64,000 nt of DNA, taken from positions 1 through 64,000 of the forward strand of contig NZ_JACCFE010000006.1 of assembly GCF_014256275.1 (NCBI RefSeq). The letters are read 5' to 3'. Positions 53,195-64,000 of this stretch are shown piece after piece (position 1 is the stretch's first letter; the number at the start of each line of letters is the position of its first letter). Source of the stretch: Rhodococcus sp. 4CII. GTDB lineage: Bacteria; Actinomycetota; Actinomycetes; Mycobacteriales; Mycobacteriaceae. The notes beneath the pieces were generated by a model. The model did not search any database and was not told the origin of the DNA. It saw only the letters and a program-made list of their open reading frames with translations. Both the position numbers and the translations under genes were made by a program.

Positions 53195-53368
53195 ATGACC
53201 ACCGACATCCACCGAACGCATCAGACCGTCCGTCCCGATGGAGCGCCCGTCGCCCTCGACCATGCGGAAACCGGCATTCTCGAGACTTTCGTTCGCGCGC
53301 TTGCACTGCAAACCATCACTGAGGCCGCCGACGGCGGCGAGGAGGACCCGCGGGACACGCGCCGATGA
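53195..53368 (+). CDS. Hypothetical 57-aa protein
   Basis: ATG at 53195 with only weak AGGA upstream. The polar product (TVRPDGAPVALDHAETGILE, LALQTITEAADGGEEDPRD) has no known domain. It is kept because codon use agrees with its neighbours and the space is otherwise empty. Confidence 0.35.
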   Translation: MTTDIHRTHQTVRPDGAPVALDHAETGILETFVRALALQTITEAADGGEEDPRDTRR

Positions 53369-53455
53369 GCGTTGAGTAACCATCGATCCAAGAGACCGGA
53401 TCTGCGGAAATACGATCGATGTGAGCTGTCGGTACGCCTCGCTACTGTGCCCCGT

Positions 53456-54079
53456 ATGAACTGGTGGGACGTCGAATTCGGCGAGATCAGGATGATGAGC
53501 GCCGAGGAAACGGCCGCCTTCCTCGCCGAGGTGAAACGCGATAATCGGACGCAACGACGTCAGCAACGGTTCCCAGATCACCGCCTCCGCCGGGCCAGCT
53601 TCATCCAACCGGTCGACGTCGACGGCAACGCCATCACCGAGCGCTTCACCTCCATGGACATCTACGCCCGTGACGGCGGGATATGCCAACTCTGCCTGGA
53701 ACCAGTGGACTTCGACGCCCTGTACGGCCCGGAAGCCCTGTCGATCGACCACATCGACCGGGAAGGCCCCCACACACGGGCGAACTGCCGCCTCACCCAC
53801 CTGTTCTGCAACAACGATGCGCAGTGGGCCAGCGGTTTCGATCCCGAGCTCGCCCGGGCCCGCCTGCACCACAAGGTCATCACCAACGAGAAGGTGGACC
53901 CGGCCGACCACTTCCCGCGACGGTCCCCGTTCACCGGCCACGTCGTCTCCTACGAGGAGCGGCGACAACAAGAATTCGCCGCCGCGGACATGGCGCAGCG
54001 CATCGACACTCCCCCACCACCGCGCACCGCGACCGAGCGGCTCGTCGCCGCCATCCGATCGCTCTTCCGGCGCGGGTAA
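53456..54079 (+). CDS. HNH endonuclease
   Basis: ATG at 53456 (MNWWDVEFGEIRMMS); a TTG 28 codons upstream is less likely. The HNH core is clear: MDIYARDGGICQLCLEPVDF, then LSIDHIDREGPHTRANCRLT and HLFCNND, giving the CxxC, the DH and the N-x-H positions. The protein has 207 residues with a basic C terminus. HNH enzymes of this kind occur on phages and plasmids as nicking or packaging-type nucleases. Confidence 0.75.
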   Translation: MNWWDVEFGEIRMMSAEETAAFLAEVKRDNRTQRRQQRFPDHRLRRASFIQPVDVDGNAITERFTSMDIYARDGGICQLCLEPVDFDALYGPEALSIDHIDREGPHTRANCRLTHLFCNNDAQWASGFDPELARARLHHKVITNEKVDPADHFPRRSPFTGHVVSYEERRQQEFAAADMAQRIDTPPPPRTATERLVAAIRSLFRRG

Positions 54080-54187
54080 CAGCGGCGGCACCGCTCGCTG
54101 ATTCGTCTGACCAGCAGATTTTCCGTTCGATGGCCGACGTCGAAGGGCGCGACTTCTCTCTCGCAGCCCTCGACGCCTATCTCAATA

Positions 54188-54214
54188 GTATCGCCAGTGA
54201 TACCATTCTGGTAT
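54188..54214. promoter_or_regulatory. Overlapping palindromes at the hicAB promoter
   Basis: GTATC-N6-GATAC (54188-54203) overlaps ATACCA-TTC-TGGTAT (54200-54214), and the second runs into the hicA ATG at 54213. The site is suited for HicB autorepression, and the transcript is probably leaderless or nearly so. Confidence 0.55.
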
Positions 54215-54473
54215 GTCGAAGCAGGCGAAACTGATCGCGAGGATGAGGGCGAGTCCGCAGAGCGTGACGTATACCGAGCTGCTCAACTTCTGCTGCGACG
54301 TATTCGGGGAACCGCGGCAGCGCGGCACCTCGCACGCGGTGTTCAAGATGCCGTGGGCGGGCGACCCACGAGTGAACATCCAGAAAGGCAGCGGCGGCAA
54401 GGCGAAGCCCTACCAGGTCGGCCAGGTCGTCATCGCCTACGACAAGCTCACGAAGGAGGCTGACAATGGCTGA
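54213..54473 (+). CDS. hicA: HicA-type toxin
   Basis: The start is at 54213, directly in the operator palindrome with no ribosome site. The 86-residue product has SVTYTELLNFCCDVFGEPRQ, then RGTSHAVFKMPW with the conserved GxSH(x)xF active-site His, and PYQVGQVVIAYDKL. This is the dsRBD-like fold of HicA mRNA interferases, slightly longer than usual. It overlaps hicB by eight bases. It should cleave mRNAs unless bound by HicB. Confidence 0.8.
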   Translation: MSKQAKLIARMRASPQSVTYTELLNFCCDVFGEPRQRGTSHAVFKMPWAGDPRVNIQKGSGGKAKPYQVGQVVIAYDKLTKEADNG

Positions 54474-54828
54474 TGCATCGCACTACACCTATCGGGTGAC
54501 CTGGTCGGAAGACGACGGCGAGTTCGTCGGGGCCGTCGCCGAATTCCCGTCATTGTCCTGGCTGGCGGAAACGCAGGCCGAGGCACTCGACGGTGTCATC
54601 GGCGTCGTCCGTGAAGTACTCGAGGACATGACACTGACCGGCGAGCAACCACCGGTTCCGATCGCGGATCGTCCCTACAGCGGCAAGTTCATGGTGCGCA
54701 CTTCCCCGCAGGTGCACCGGAGCTTGGCGATCGAAGCCGAGGAACAGGGTGTCTCGCTCAACATGCTGGTCAACCAAAAGATCACGGCTCCGGCTGCGCC
54801 TCGGTCGGCGGCCGCCGGTGCCGCCTGA
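54466..54828 (+). CDS. hicB: HicB-type antitoxin
   Basis: The 120-residue protein has an N-terminal HicB fold (YTYRVTWSEDDGEFVGAVAE, FPSLSWLAETQAEALDGV) and a C-terminal ribbon-helix-helix (KFMVRTSPQVHRSLAIEAEE, GVSLNMLVNQKI) for DNA binding. It overlaps hicA, in toxin-first order typical of hicAB. It neutralises HicA and probably represses the pair through the palindromes upstream. Confidence 0.85.
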   Translation: MADASHYTYRVTWSEDDGEFVGAVAEFPSLSWLAETQAEALDGVIGVVREVLEDMTLTGEQPPVPIADRPYSGKFMVRTSPQVHRSLAIEAEEQGVSLNMLVNQKITAPAAPRSAAAGAA

Positions 54829-54842
54829 GGGAAGGCCGCAGG

Positions 54843-54869
54843 CAAAGTTGTAGAACTTTAACAACTTTG
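54843..54869 (+). repeat. Inverted repeat after hicB
   Basis: CAAAGTTGT and ACAACTTTG (9-bp perfect arms) enclose nine bases. A weak terminator without a long T run, or an operator for the gene at 55026. Confidence 0.45.
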
Positions 54870-55025
54870 CGCTGCAAGTACTTTCGCGAAATCCGTCATA
54901 GGCTTCATGTGCTTTGTGTCCAACGAATGGGCGCACGGGAAGGTCACGCTTCGCGTGGCAGCGCATGAGAGGGGCCAGACGGTTGAGCGAACGCAGCGAG
55001 CACATCATCCAGGGAGGAAACGACG

Positions 55026-55652
55026 ATGGCGGAGTTCGATCCGACGATTCGCGCGGAAGTGGAGCGGATCTGGCGGGAGCATCTGGGCGTGGACCCGGGC
55101 GCGACGGAGGCGCAGTTGACGGCGCAGTTCGACGAGGAGGCAGCGAGGCTCTCGGAGCTGGTGGTGCAGCGAGTCGGGGGCGGCCAGGGGTATCTGGTGC
55201 GGAATTGGAAGGCCGAGCATCCGGGGCAGGATCCGGACGTGATGACGACCCATCAGCTGATCGCCCAGGCCGAGCACGACAGCCGGGAGGCAGTGCTGAC
55301 CGAGGAGCTGTACTCGCAGGTGCCGGAGATCAGCGAGGAGCAGATCGCCCGGGAGCTGAAGATCGAGCAGCGGATCGAGGCGGAGATCGCGGCGAAGCGC
55401 CAGGCCCGCGACCCGGATCGGTGGCGGACGTCGATGGTGGAGATCCCGCCGTTGGCGTGGCAGGTGGTCGACCGGGTGTGGCCGAGCGAACCGGACGCAT
55501 TCCAGGGGTACGCGGCGGCGCTGATCGCGCAGAAGATGGAGGACAACGAGAGAACGCCGCTGACGGCGGCGGACCCGCTGGCCGACGAGCTGGCGCAGAT
55601 GATCGACGAGCAGATCAAGGCGTCGAAGGCCGGCGGGAACCGAGTGGTGTAG
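55026..55652 (+). CDS. Unknown 208-aa protein upstream of the giant methylase-helicase
   Basis: ATG at 55026 follows AGGGAGGAAACGACG. The acidic, helical product has DPTIRAEVERIWREHLGVDP, SELVVQRVGGGQGYLVRNWK and EISEEQIARELKIEQRIEAE, and no recognised domain. It ends with a TAG six bases before the protein-like part of the giant frame. The two are surely in one operon; a small partner of the large enzyme is possible. Confidence 0.55.
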   Translation: MAEFDPTIRAEVERIWREHLGVDPGATEAQLTAQFDEEAARLSELVVQRVGGGQGYLVRNWKAEHPGQDPDVMTTHQLIAQAEHDSREAVLTEELYSQVPEISEEQIARELKIEQRIEAEIAAKRQARDPDRWRTSMVEIPPLAWQVVDRVWPSEPDAFQGYAAALIAQKMEDNERTPLTAADPLADELAQMIDEQIKASKAGGNRVV

Positions 55653-55657
55653 CCCCG

Positions 55658-58600
55658 GAGCTCATCGCCTACGCCCGCGCCCAGCGGGACGCCGACGGGC
55701 TGCGGCAAAAGGTCCGGACCCTGCGCGAGGCCACCAAACAGGTCCAGGCCCAGGTCGCCGAGGCGACGCTGCTGGGCACCGATCCGGAGCTGATCGAGGA
55801 CCTGACCACGACCGCGGACCGGATGGCCGCCCGGGTCGAACGGGTGTCGGCCGATGCCCACGAGGCCCGCGACGCGGCCGAGCGTGCCCGACAGGTCTGC
55901 ACCGATGCCGGCTACGACGTCGACGGGGTGGATGTCGCCGCGGTCAGCCGAGTACGGCCGCCGCGCCGGACCTGGCGGGATCGGCCCGCCACCGACCGCC
56001 AGCAGTCGTATCTGCGCACCTTGCGGCGTAGGCGTGGGTTGCCGGTGCGGCTGCCCGACGACCTGACGATCGGTCGCGCCGACGAGCAGATCAAGATGCT
56101 GCGCGCTCGGTCAGGGAAGGTCGCCGACGCCTCCGATCCGGAGATCGCCCGCATCCTGGCCGAAGCGGAAACGCAACGGGCGCGGGACGAGCACGCCGAG
56201 CACACCGGACCGCCGCTGTCGCCGGGGCAGGCACGTGAGCGCTCCGCACTGATCCGCGACCAGCTCGAAGCCCAGAAAGCGGACCGGGAACACCGACCAC
56301 CGCAAACGCCCACCCCGGCGGCGGAGACGGAGAACCTCACGGGTCGGCGGCCGCTGCGGGAGCTGGTTGCCGAGTTCACCGCCCAGCGCGAACCCACCGT
56401 CCCCGTCGAGGACGTCACCGCGTTGCTCGACGAGATCACCGGGCAGGTGATGGCCGACGAGGACCTCAACCTGGCCGCCGGAGCGCAGTCGAACACCTTT
56501 GAGCAGTTCACGTCCTGGGCCATGCGCCGCGCCCACGACGAGGTGCAGGCCGGTCTGGTCGAGCAGGTGGTGAGCGAGGACCCGCAGATCGCGGCCGTCG
56601 CCCGCGCCGCCCTCGACGACCCGGCGCACTGGCAGGCTGCCGCCGCCCAGCTGCCCGCCCGCCTCTGGGCGCAGCACAATCGCGACCGCACCGCCGCCGA
56701 CGCCGCGGTCACCGCCCTCGAGGCCGACCCGGCCGTTGCCGAGGCCGCGACCGGCCGCGCCGAGCAGTTCACCGCCGCACTGCCGGTGCAGCAGGCGATC
56801 GACACCGTCCTCGCCGCCGCCGGCCCCGAAACCGAAACGCAGCGGCAGCAACTGGCCGAGGACACCCTGACCCGGGTGCACGCCAACAGCCACCGCACCG
56901 ACCCGGTGGACTGGCGGCAGATCGGCCGCGACGCCTGGACCGAACACGGACCCGGCGGCGGTGCCCCGATTCCGGCGGCGGACCCGCGAGTCCGCGCCGC
57001 GCTCGACGGCGTCCCGGTCGGTGACCCACGTACTGAGCAGATCTTCACCGACTGGAACCGCGGCTGGAACGGCGCCCGGACCGAGTGGGCGCGCGAACGC
57101 GAGGACGAGGTCCTCACCGATCTTCAGGCCGAGATGGTCACCCACCCCCGCCTGCAGGTGCTGCGGCGGCGACCCGAGGACTACCTCAGCGTCGGCCGCC
57201 ACCGGCTGCTCAACCACACCGTCAGCGACTGGCTGCTGTCTGTCGACTCCGCCGACCCGCAGTACCAGGCGGCGGCGCACTGGCTGCACGACAACATCGC
57301 CACCACCCTCGACACGGTCCACGAGGCAGTCAAGACCTCCCCCGAGCTGGCCGCACCCGCACCGGAGACCGCACCGGCCGTCGAGGCTGACGTGGCGGCC
57401 GAGATCCCGGCCACCGCGGTGGACGCGCCTGAGGCTGCTGTGGAGGCCGGCGACGAGATCCCGGACCGGGAGAAGATCCACGCCTGGCTCGATGCCCAAC
57501 GCGTGCACACCGCACTGATGCTCGACGGCGCCGATGACACCGTCGTGGCCGAGGCCGAGAAGGCGGCCGCCGGCGCCCGGGTTCTGATCCCGGACGCCAG
57601 CCTGCGCGCGTGGCAGGCGGCCGGGAGCATCGACGACCGCGCCGCCGACGTCGAAAAATGGCGGGACTGGGCCCAGAGCGAGCTACGTCAGGACCCACTG
57701 GTGGTGGCCCTGGCGGCGAGCACCCTGGTGAGCAAACGGACCAGCGTCGTCCTCGAGGCCGCCGCCGCAGACCTCGCCGACCGCCTCACCGGCCGCCCGG
57801 ACCTCGCCGCGGTGATCGACGACCACGGCGGTCACCAGTGGCTCACCGCCGAGGTCCGCGGCCCAATCCTGGGCGCACTCGGAGACACCTACCGCGACAA
57901 GGCCACCGACTGGCTCGCCCGCGACATCAACACCTTCGTGGCGACGGGCCGTCCCCGCACCCAGGTACACCGGTTCACCCTGCACACCGGCACCCCCATA
58001 TGGGAGGTCACCACCGACGGCGGTAACAGCCGAGAGCTGTGGGGCGGGCATCACCTGCCCGCGGTGCGCCGCGCCACGACCTCAGGCCGCGACACCAGCG
58101 CGGGCCCGATCCGGGAAGGCCTTACTACCGAACAGGCCCGCGGCCGGTTCGCCGAGATCACCGGGCGGGCACTGAGCCAGGACGAGGTGTTCGCCGCGGC
58201 CGCAACATCGCTGCACCCGAGCCTGAACCGGACCGGGTTCTTGACCTCGCAGGGATGCCGGGAGCTGCGCGGACGCGTCCTCACCGAGTTCGAGCGCGAC
58301 CACCGCGACCTGGCGGCAGCCTGCCGCGCCCACGGACTCGACACCTCGGAGCTGTTGCGCCTGGACATCGCCCATCAGGCGTTCGACACCCTGCACACCA
58401 GCGCCCGTGAGCCCGACGACTTGTTCACCGCGGCGACCGGACCGGCTGATCTCGAGGCGTTGCGGGACTCGGAATACCTTGTCGGCGAACCTGACCAGGA
58501 CCGGGCGCAGGTCAACTATCGGTGGCGCACCAAGGACTGGCAGGTCAGCCGCGGTGACGCGGAACCGGTCATCACGGCAACCCTGGCCGAGGCGATCGCC

Positions 58601-61600
58601 ACCGCCCGCACCGGACGGAGCGCCGAGTCGGCTGCGGCGACCGAGGTCACCGCGAGCATCACCGGTGAGCGTGACACCCGAGACCACGTCGTCCGGGACC
58701 CCGCGAACCAACCCGCAGCCGAAACTGCGCCGCTTGCCGCCCAGCCGGTCCCGGACCAGCCGGACGCGGCGGCCGCGAACTTCGTCCTCGGCGCCGAGGT
58801 ATTGGCCCCGTCAGGGGCAAAGGCCCGCGCCCGGGCGAACATCGACGCGATCCGCCTGGTGCACCAGCTCGGCGACGAACACCGGGCAGCGACCCCGGCC
58901 GAACAGCGGATCCTCGCCGCCTGGTCCGGGTGGGGTGCGGCCGGGGACATCTTCGACAAGCGCAAACCGGAGTGGGACGAGCTCCGCACCGACCTCTCCG
59001 CCGTGCTGACCCCGCCGGAGATCGACGCCGCCCGCGCCTCCACCCTCAACGCCCACTACACCGATCCGGCGATCGCGGCCGAGATGTGGTCCGCGCTGGG
59101 CAGAGCCGGGTTCACCGGCGGGCGGGTCCTCGAACCGGGCTGTGGGGCCGGCAACTTCATCGGTCACGCCCCGAAGGGCACCCGGATGGTCGGGGTGGAG
59201 CTGGACCCGATGACCGCCCGGATCGCACACCACCTGTATCCGGGGCACCAGGTCCGGGGCCACGGATTCGAGAAGTTCTCCCCCGACGAGGGCGCCTTCA
59301 CCGCGGTGATCGGCAACGTCCCGTTCGGCAACTTCGCGGTCGGCGACCCGCTGCACAACCCGTCCGGGCTGACCATTCACAACCACTTCATCCGTAAGTC
59401 CCTGGCGCTGACCGAAACCGGTGGTTACGTCGCGGTCATCACCAGCGCTTTCACCTCCGACGCCCAGCGGACCAAGGCCCGCGAGGAAATCGCCGAACTC
59501 GGCGACCTGGTTGGCGCACTGCGGTTGCCGACCAAGGCATTCGACCGGCAGGCCGGTACCGATGTGGTCACCGACCTGCTGATCTTCCGCCGCCGCGAGG
59601 CCGGTCGCGCACCGGCAACGGCGACCGAGCAGTGGATCACCACCTCGAAGGCCGAGCTGGCCGACGGTGAGATCCAGGTCAACGACTACTTCCTGGCGCA
59701 CCCGGAGAACGTGCTCGGCGAACTCGGGGTCGGGTCGGGCATGTACTCGGCGGCCACCTTGAAGGTGACCGCCGACCCCTCCCGCCCGTTGGCCAACCAG
59801 GTCCGTGACCGACTGACCGCCATCGTCGACGGCGCCAAGCGGGCGGGATTGGGGCAGGACGCCGAACAGCCGGCCGCCGACCCGACGCTCGACAAGCCCG
59901 GGCTGGTCACCGCGGAAGAAGCCGCGATCACCGAGGTTCCGGGATCCGTGCGGTTCAACGACGAGATCGAAATGTTCGAGCAGCTCTCCCTCGGCGGCCG
60001 GTGGACGCCGGTGCCATCGAAGATCGACAAGGCCCGCACCGCCCAGTGGAAGTCCATGCTCGCCATGGCCGGCACGGTCACCGACCTGGTCGACGCCCAG
60101 CGCACCGGCGGCGACGAGGACACCAAGAACCGGCTGCGGGCGCAGCTGAACCGCCAGTACGACGGGTATGCGCGCAAGTACGGGCCGCTCAACCGGTTCA
60201 CCTGGGTCACTCCGGGACCGCCGACGCAGAAGGTCATCGACAAACGCTTCGCCGACCTGGAGAAGAAGTGGCGGGCCAACAACGGCGACGAGACCGGCCC
60301 GGTCACCGGCGCACTGCCCGAGGATGTCGCCGCCCGGCTGCTGGCGGAGGCATCCGAGCCGAACCCGCCGTGGAAGAAGATGCGGCACCTCGAGGGCGCC
60401 ATCCGCTACGACCCGGCGATCCAACTGGTCCGCAGCATCGAAATCTTCGACGAGGACACCCAGCAGGCGCGGAAGTCGAAGATCTTCACCGAGGACGTCA
60501 TCACCCCGCCGCAGCGGGCACAGTCCGCCCAGGACGTCGCCGAAGCGCTGGCAGTCAGCTTGGACGAGACCGGGCAGGTCGACCTGGACCGGATCTCCGG
60601 GCTGGTGGGCATCGACATCGACGCCGCCCGGGACCAACTCGCCGGGCTGGTCTTCCCCAACCCGGAAGACCCGACCGAGCTGATCCCGGCGCCGAGGTTC
60701 CTGTCCGGAAACGTGCGGGAGAAGTTGGCGGCCACCGAAGCCGCCGCCAGGTCGGACCCGCAGCTCTACGCTGGCGCGGTCGATGCACTGCGCCAGGTGA
60801 TCCCGGCGGATCTGGATCCGACCAACATCACCGTCCGCCCCGGCGCGAACTGGGTGCCGACCCCGATGTACGCGCAGTTCATCCGGGATGCGTTCTCGGT
60901 GCACCCGGACACCCGCATCGCGGTCGAGTACTCCCCCATCACCGCGTCCTGGGACTTCACGATCGCCGGGGACCAGTACACCGACCCGTACGGGCTGCCG
61001 TACGAAACCGCCGGGGACCGGCGCGGCGTCGACGGGTTGTCGTTGCTGGAGAAGATCGCCAACAACCAGCCCATCCGGGTGTTCAAGACCGAGGCCGAAC
61101 TCGAGCACTCCCCCAAGCCGCGGTTCCACGAAGAGCTCACCGAGGAACTCCAACAGCGGGCCGAGATGCTCGAAACGGCGTTCGGGGACTGGCTGTTCAC
61201 CGACCCGGCCCGCACCGCCGAGCTGACCCGAGTGTTCAACGACCGGTTCAACTCCTTCGTCGACCCCGCCTACAACGGTGAGGGCCGCACCTTCCCCGGA
61301 CTGCGGATCGCACCCCATCCGCACCAGGCCGCCGTCGCGGTGCGGCAGATCAACGAACCGTCAGTGCTCCTCGACCACACCGTCGGAACCGGCAAGACCT
61401 GGTCGATCACAATGTGCGCGATGGAGATGCGCCGCCTCGGGCAGATCAAACAGCCCTGGGTGGTGGTCCCGAACCACCTCATCGACCAGTGGGGCCGCGA
61501 GGTCGCCGACGCCTACCCCGGTGCCCGGGTGCTGGTCGGCGACGACTTCAAATCCCGCGCCGACCGGCAACTGTTCATGGCGCAATCGGCCTCCCAGGAC

Positions 61601-64000
61601 TGGGATCTGGTGATCGTCCCGGAACCGGCCTTCACCAAGATGCAGTGCTCGGTCGACACCCAGGCCGCCTACATCGCCGACGAGATCACCAAGCTCGAGG
61701 AAGCCCGGGAAGCGGCCACCGGACAGAACACGATCAAGGAGATCGAGAAGGCCAAGAAGCGGTGGCAGGACAAGCTCGAGAAGAAGATCAACGCCGACTC
61801 CAAGGACGTCGGGTTCTCCTTCGAGCAAACAGGCTGTGACTACCTGTTTCTCGACGAAGCTCACATGTGGAAGAACCTCTCCCGCCAGTCCAACAACGCT
61901 GACCTGGCGCTGCGGGAAGGATCGAGCCGGGCCACCGACCTGGACATGAAACTGTCCTACCTGCGGCGTAAGTACCGCCAGCGCGCCGCCGTCGAGGGCC
62001 GCAAACCCGTTCCGGAGAAGGTCGTCACCTTCGCCACCGGCACCCCGGTCGCCAACAGCATGTCCGAGCTGTGGGTGATGACGAAGTACCTGCGCCCGGA
62101 CCTGCTCGAGGCCGGCGGCATGGAGAACATCGACGCCTGGGCGGCGAACTTCGCCGCGATGCGCCAATCGGTCGAGATGAACGTCACCGGCTCCGAACTG
62201 CGGTCGGTGTCGAGGATCGGCAAGTTCGTCAACCTGCCCGCCCTGATGGCGATGAACGCCCAGTTCACCGACGTCGTCATCCGTGAGCAGGTCCCCGCGA
62301 CCCTTCCCGAGATCGCCGGCGGCGGCCGCCAGAACCTGACCTTCGAAATGCCGCAACAGGTCCGAGACTTCATGATCGACCTGGACGAGCGGATGCAGAT
62401 GTACACCGGCAAGACCGCGCACATCGACAACCCACTCAAGATCGGCAGCGACGGCGCCAATGTAACCCTCGACCCCCGCCTCGGCGGGCTCGACGCACCA
62501 CCAGCGGGCGAAGGCCGGGTCGACCTGCTGGTGAACAAGCTCTGGGAGGCCGAGCAACGCACCGCCGATACCGTCTACTACGACGAGGCCGGCAACCCGG
62601 AACCACGCACCGGCGGTCTGCAGATCGTGTTTCTCGACCGCGGCACCCCCAAGCCCGGACGCGACGACACCGTCTACGACATCATCCGCGCCGACCTGGT
62701 CGCCCGCGGCATGTCCCCCGGGGCGGTCCAGTTCATCCAGGACTACCCCAAGCCGAAGGACAAGCGGGAGTTGTTCGCCGCCTGCCGACGCGGCGAGGTG
62801 AAAGTGCTCATCGGCTCGTCGGAGACGATGGGCACCGGCATGAACGTGCAGAAACGCGCGACCGCGCTCTACCACGTCGACTGCCCCTGGCGGCCCGCGG
62901 ACCTCGAACAACGCGAGGGCCGGATCATCCGGCAGGGCAACCAGAACAAGACCGTCGAGATCATCAACATCGTCGGGGAACGCTCCTACGACACCACCAA
63001 GTGGCAGACCGTGGAGAAGAAGTCCGCCTACATCGAGCAGCTCCGCCGCGGGGCGATCGACTTCTCCGAGGCCGAAGACATCGGCAGCGACGACATGACC
63101 TCGTCGATGGCCGCGACCAAGGCTGCCGCGACCGGTGATCCCCGCTACATCGAGGTCGTCGAACTCGAAACCCGGCTCCGCAAACTGGGCGCCGAAGCCC
63201 GCGCCCACCGCTCCGACCAGGAGCGAATCAAGTGGCAGCTGCACGACAACCGCACCCGATTGCCGATCCTGACCAAGGAGATCGAGGAAGGCCGCGAGGT
63301 CGCCGACGCCCTCACCGCCTGGGGTGAACTGCCCCGCAAACAGCGGACCCTAACCGTGGGCGGGCGTGCGGTCTCGTTCGCCGAACCGGCGGAGGTACGC
63401 AAGGCGGTGCAAACCCGGCTGGCGCACATCGCCGGTGACCTCGAACGCCAGCCCGACGGCCAGCACCTGGTGGCCGAGATCGCCGGCGCCGAAATCTCGA
63501 TGGGCCGGCTCCCGGTCGGCGGGTACGCATTCCGACTCACCGGCGGCATCGTCCGCACCGTCGACGCCGAGGTCGTCGACCTGGCACTCGGCAGTGCCGA
63601 CGGCGGATCGGGCATGGTGACCCGGCTGACCAACATGGCCGCCGACCTGCCCGCCGCGCTGGACCTGCACGTCAAGGACCGCGACTACATGATCACCCAG
63701 ACCGAGCAACTCGCCGACAAGCTCGGGGTCCCGTTCGCCAAGTCCGACGAGATCACCCGCCTCACACACACCTACAACGAGATGCGGGCCGACCTCGCCG
63801 CCCGGGAGAACTCCCCCGAGGCGCTCGCCGAGAAGGAGGCGACCAAGGAACGATTGGCGGCCGCCGGCATGTACCGCGGGTGGACCCGCGACCTCAACCC
63901 CACCCGCGGGCACGCCGAAGACCAGAACATGACCGAGGACGAGCTACGGGAAGCCACCCCCGCCCGGATGATGGCGGCCGCCCGCGAACACGCCGAACGC
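55658..64000 (+). CDS. Giant DarB-like N6 methyltransferase-SF2 helicase protein, 3' end beyond window
   Basis: One open frame of more than 2,780 codons with no stop. The N terminus is not settled: protein-like sequence (ELIAYARAQRDADGLRQKV) begins at 55658, but the first in-frame ATG is at 55823, so an indel or a rare start is possible. The first 1,000 residues are helical and unknown. Near 1085 comes LAAWSGWGAAGDIFD, the entry motif of DarB-type methylases, then VLEPGCGAGNFIG near 1157 and IGNVPFGNF near 1218 (N-P-P-Y position). A helicase follows from about 1900 (DHTVGTGKTWS, LFLDEAHMWKN, FATGTPVANS, QREGRIIRQG), then a helical C-terminal part. Such proteins in phage P1 and plasmids protect incoming DNA from restriction or aid establishment. 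Confidence 0.8.

Noticed and set aside
58811..61324. Long minus-strand frame of 837 codons opposite the giant gene
   Set aside because: It mirrors the codon positions of a GC-rich real gene, has low-complexity Gly/Val/Arg/Asp composition, and shows no motifs. The plus-strand frame has clear methylase and helicase motifs.
61361..63244. Minus-strand frame of 627 codons
   Set aside because: Same reason: antisense shadow of the helicase part of the giant gene.

Overview
The window is GC-rich actinobacterial DNA. Its content (plasmid partition, replication and conjugation genes, a cutinase-like exported protein, a PucR regulator, a LexA box of the TCGAAC-N4-GTTCGA type) fits a large plasmid, or an integrated plasmid-like element, of a mycolic-acid actinomycete such as Rhodococcus, Gordonia or Nocardia. 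The genus is an inference from gene content. No rRNA, tRNA, CRISPR array or insertion-sequence transposase was seen.

Layout. (1) About 1-10.8 kb, minus strand: a tightly overlapping conjugation / type IV secretion operon. In transcription order it holds a Gly-rich exported protein, a cutinase-like protein, a one-span membrane protein, a MinD/ParA-like ATPase, a P-loop-like protein, two small two-span proteins, a lipoprotein, a one-span protein, a VirB6/TrbL-like protein, a small soluble protein, an SCO6880-type protein, and the start of another gene. Many of these reading frames are broken by single-base shifts, mostly in G/C runs. (2) 12-15 kb: a regulatory/replication module (tandem-HTH regulator, ribbon-helix-helix protein, primase-polymerase-like Rep). 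(3) 15-17.6 kb: a beta-solenoid-like protein, a PAS-like protein and a short-chain dehydrogenase. (4) 17.8-21 kb: a partition module with a GCAA/TTGC-rich candidate centromere, parA, a small parB-like partner and a DUF2637 membrane protein. (5) 21-23.2 kb: a decayed exported protein, a serine resolvase and an operon of tiny aromatic-rich peptides. (6) 23.5-39.6 kb: an accessory, defence-like island. It contains an unknown AT-rich gene, a uracil-DNA-glycosylase-like protein, an EcsC-like protein, a broken DUF4011-helicase-Vsr gene, an intact single-chain Type ISP-like restriction-modification enzyme, an Abi/HEPN protein, and an XRE-ImmA/IrrE protein with a coupled partner. (7) 40-44 kb: a long coiled-coil DNA-binding-like protein, an ATP-dependent DNA ligase and a second pair of tiny aromatic peptides. 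(8) 44-48 kb: a PucR regulator followed by two metabolic genes. (9) 48.4-64 kb, plus strand: an SOS-boxed imuA'-like gene, several small plasmid proteins, an NrdH redoxin, a stand-alone DnaB N-domain protein, an HNH nuclease, a hicAB toxin-antitoxin pair, and a giant DarB-like methylase-helicase that runs off the window.

How it fits together: regions 2 and 4 maintain the replicon, 1 and 9 look like transfer and establishment functions, 6 protects the host from other DNA, and 8 is metabolic cargo. The long genes outside region 1 (about 1,657 and more than 2,780 codons) are uninterrupted. The dense frameshifts in region 1 are therefore either a local assembly-quality problem or true decay of the transfer operon.
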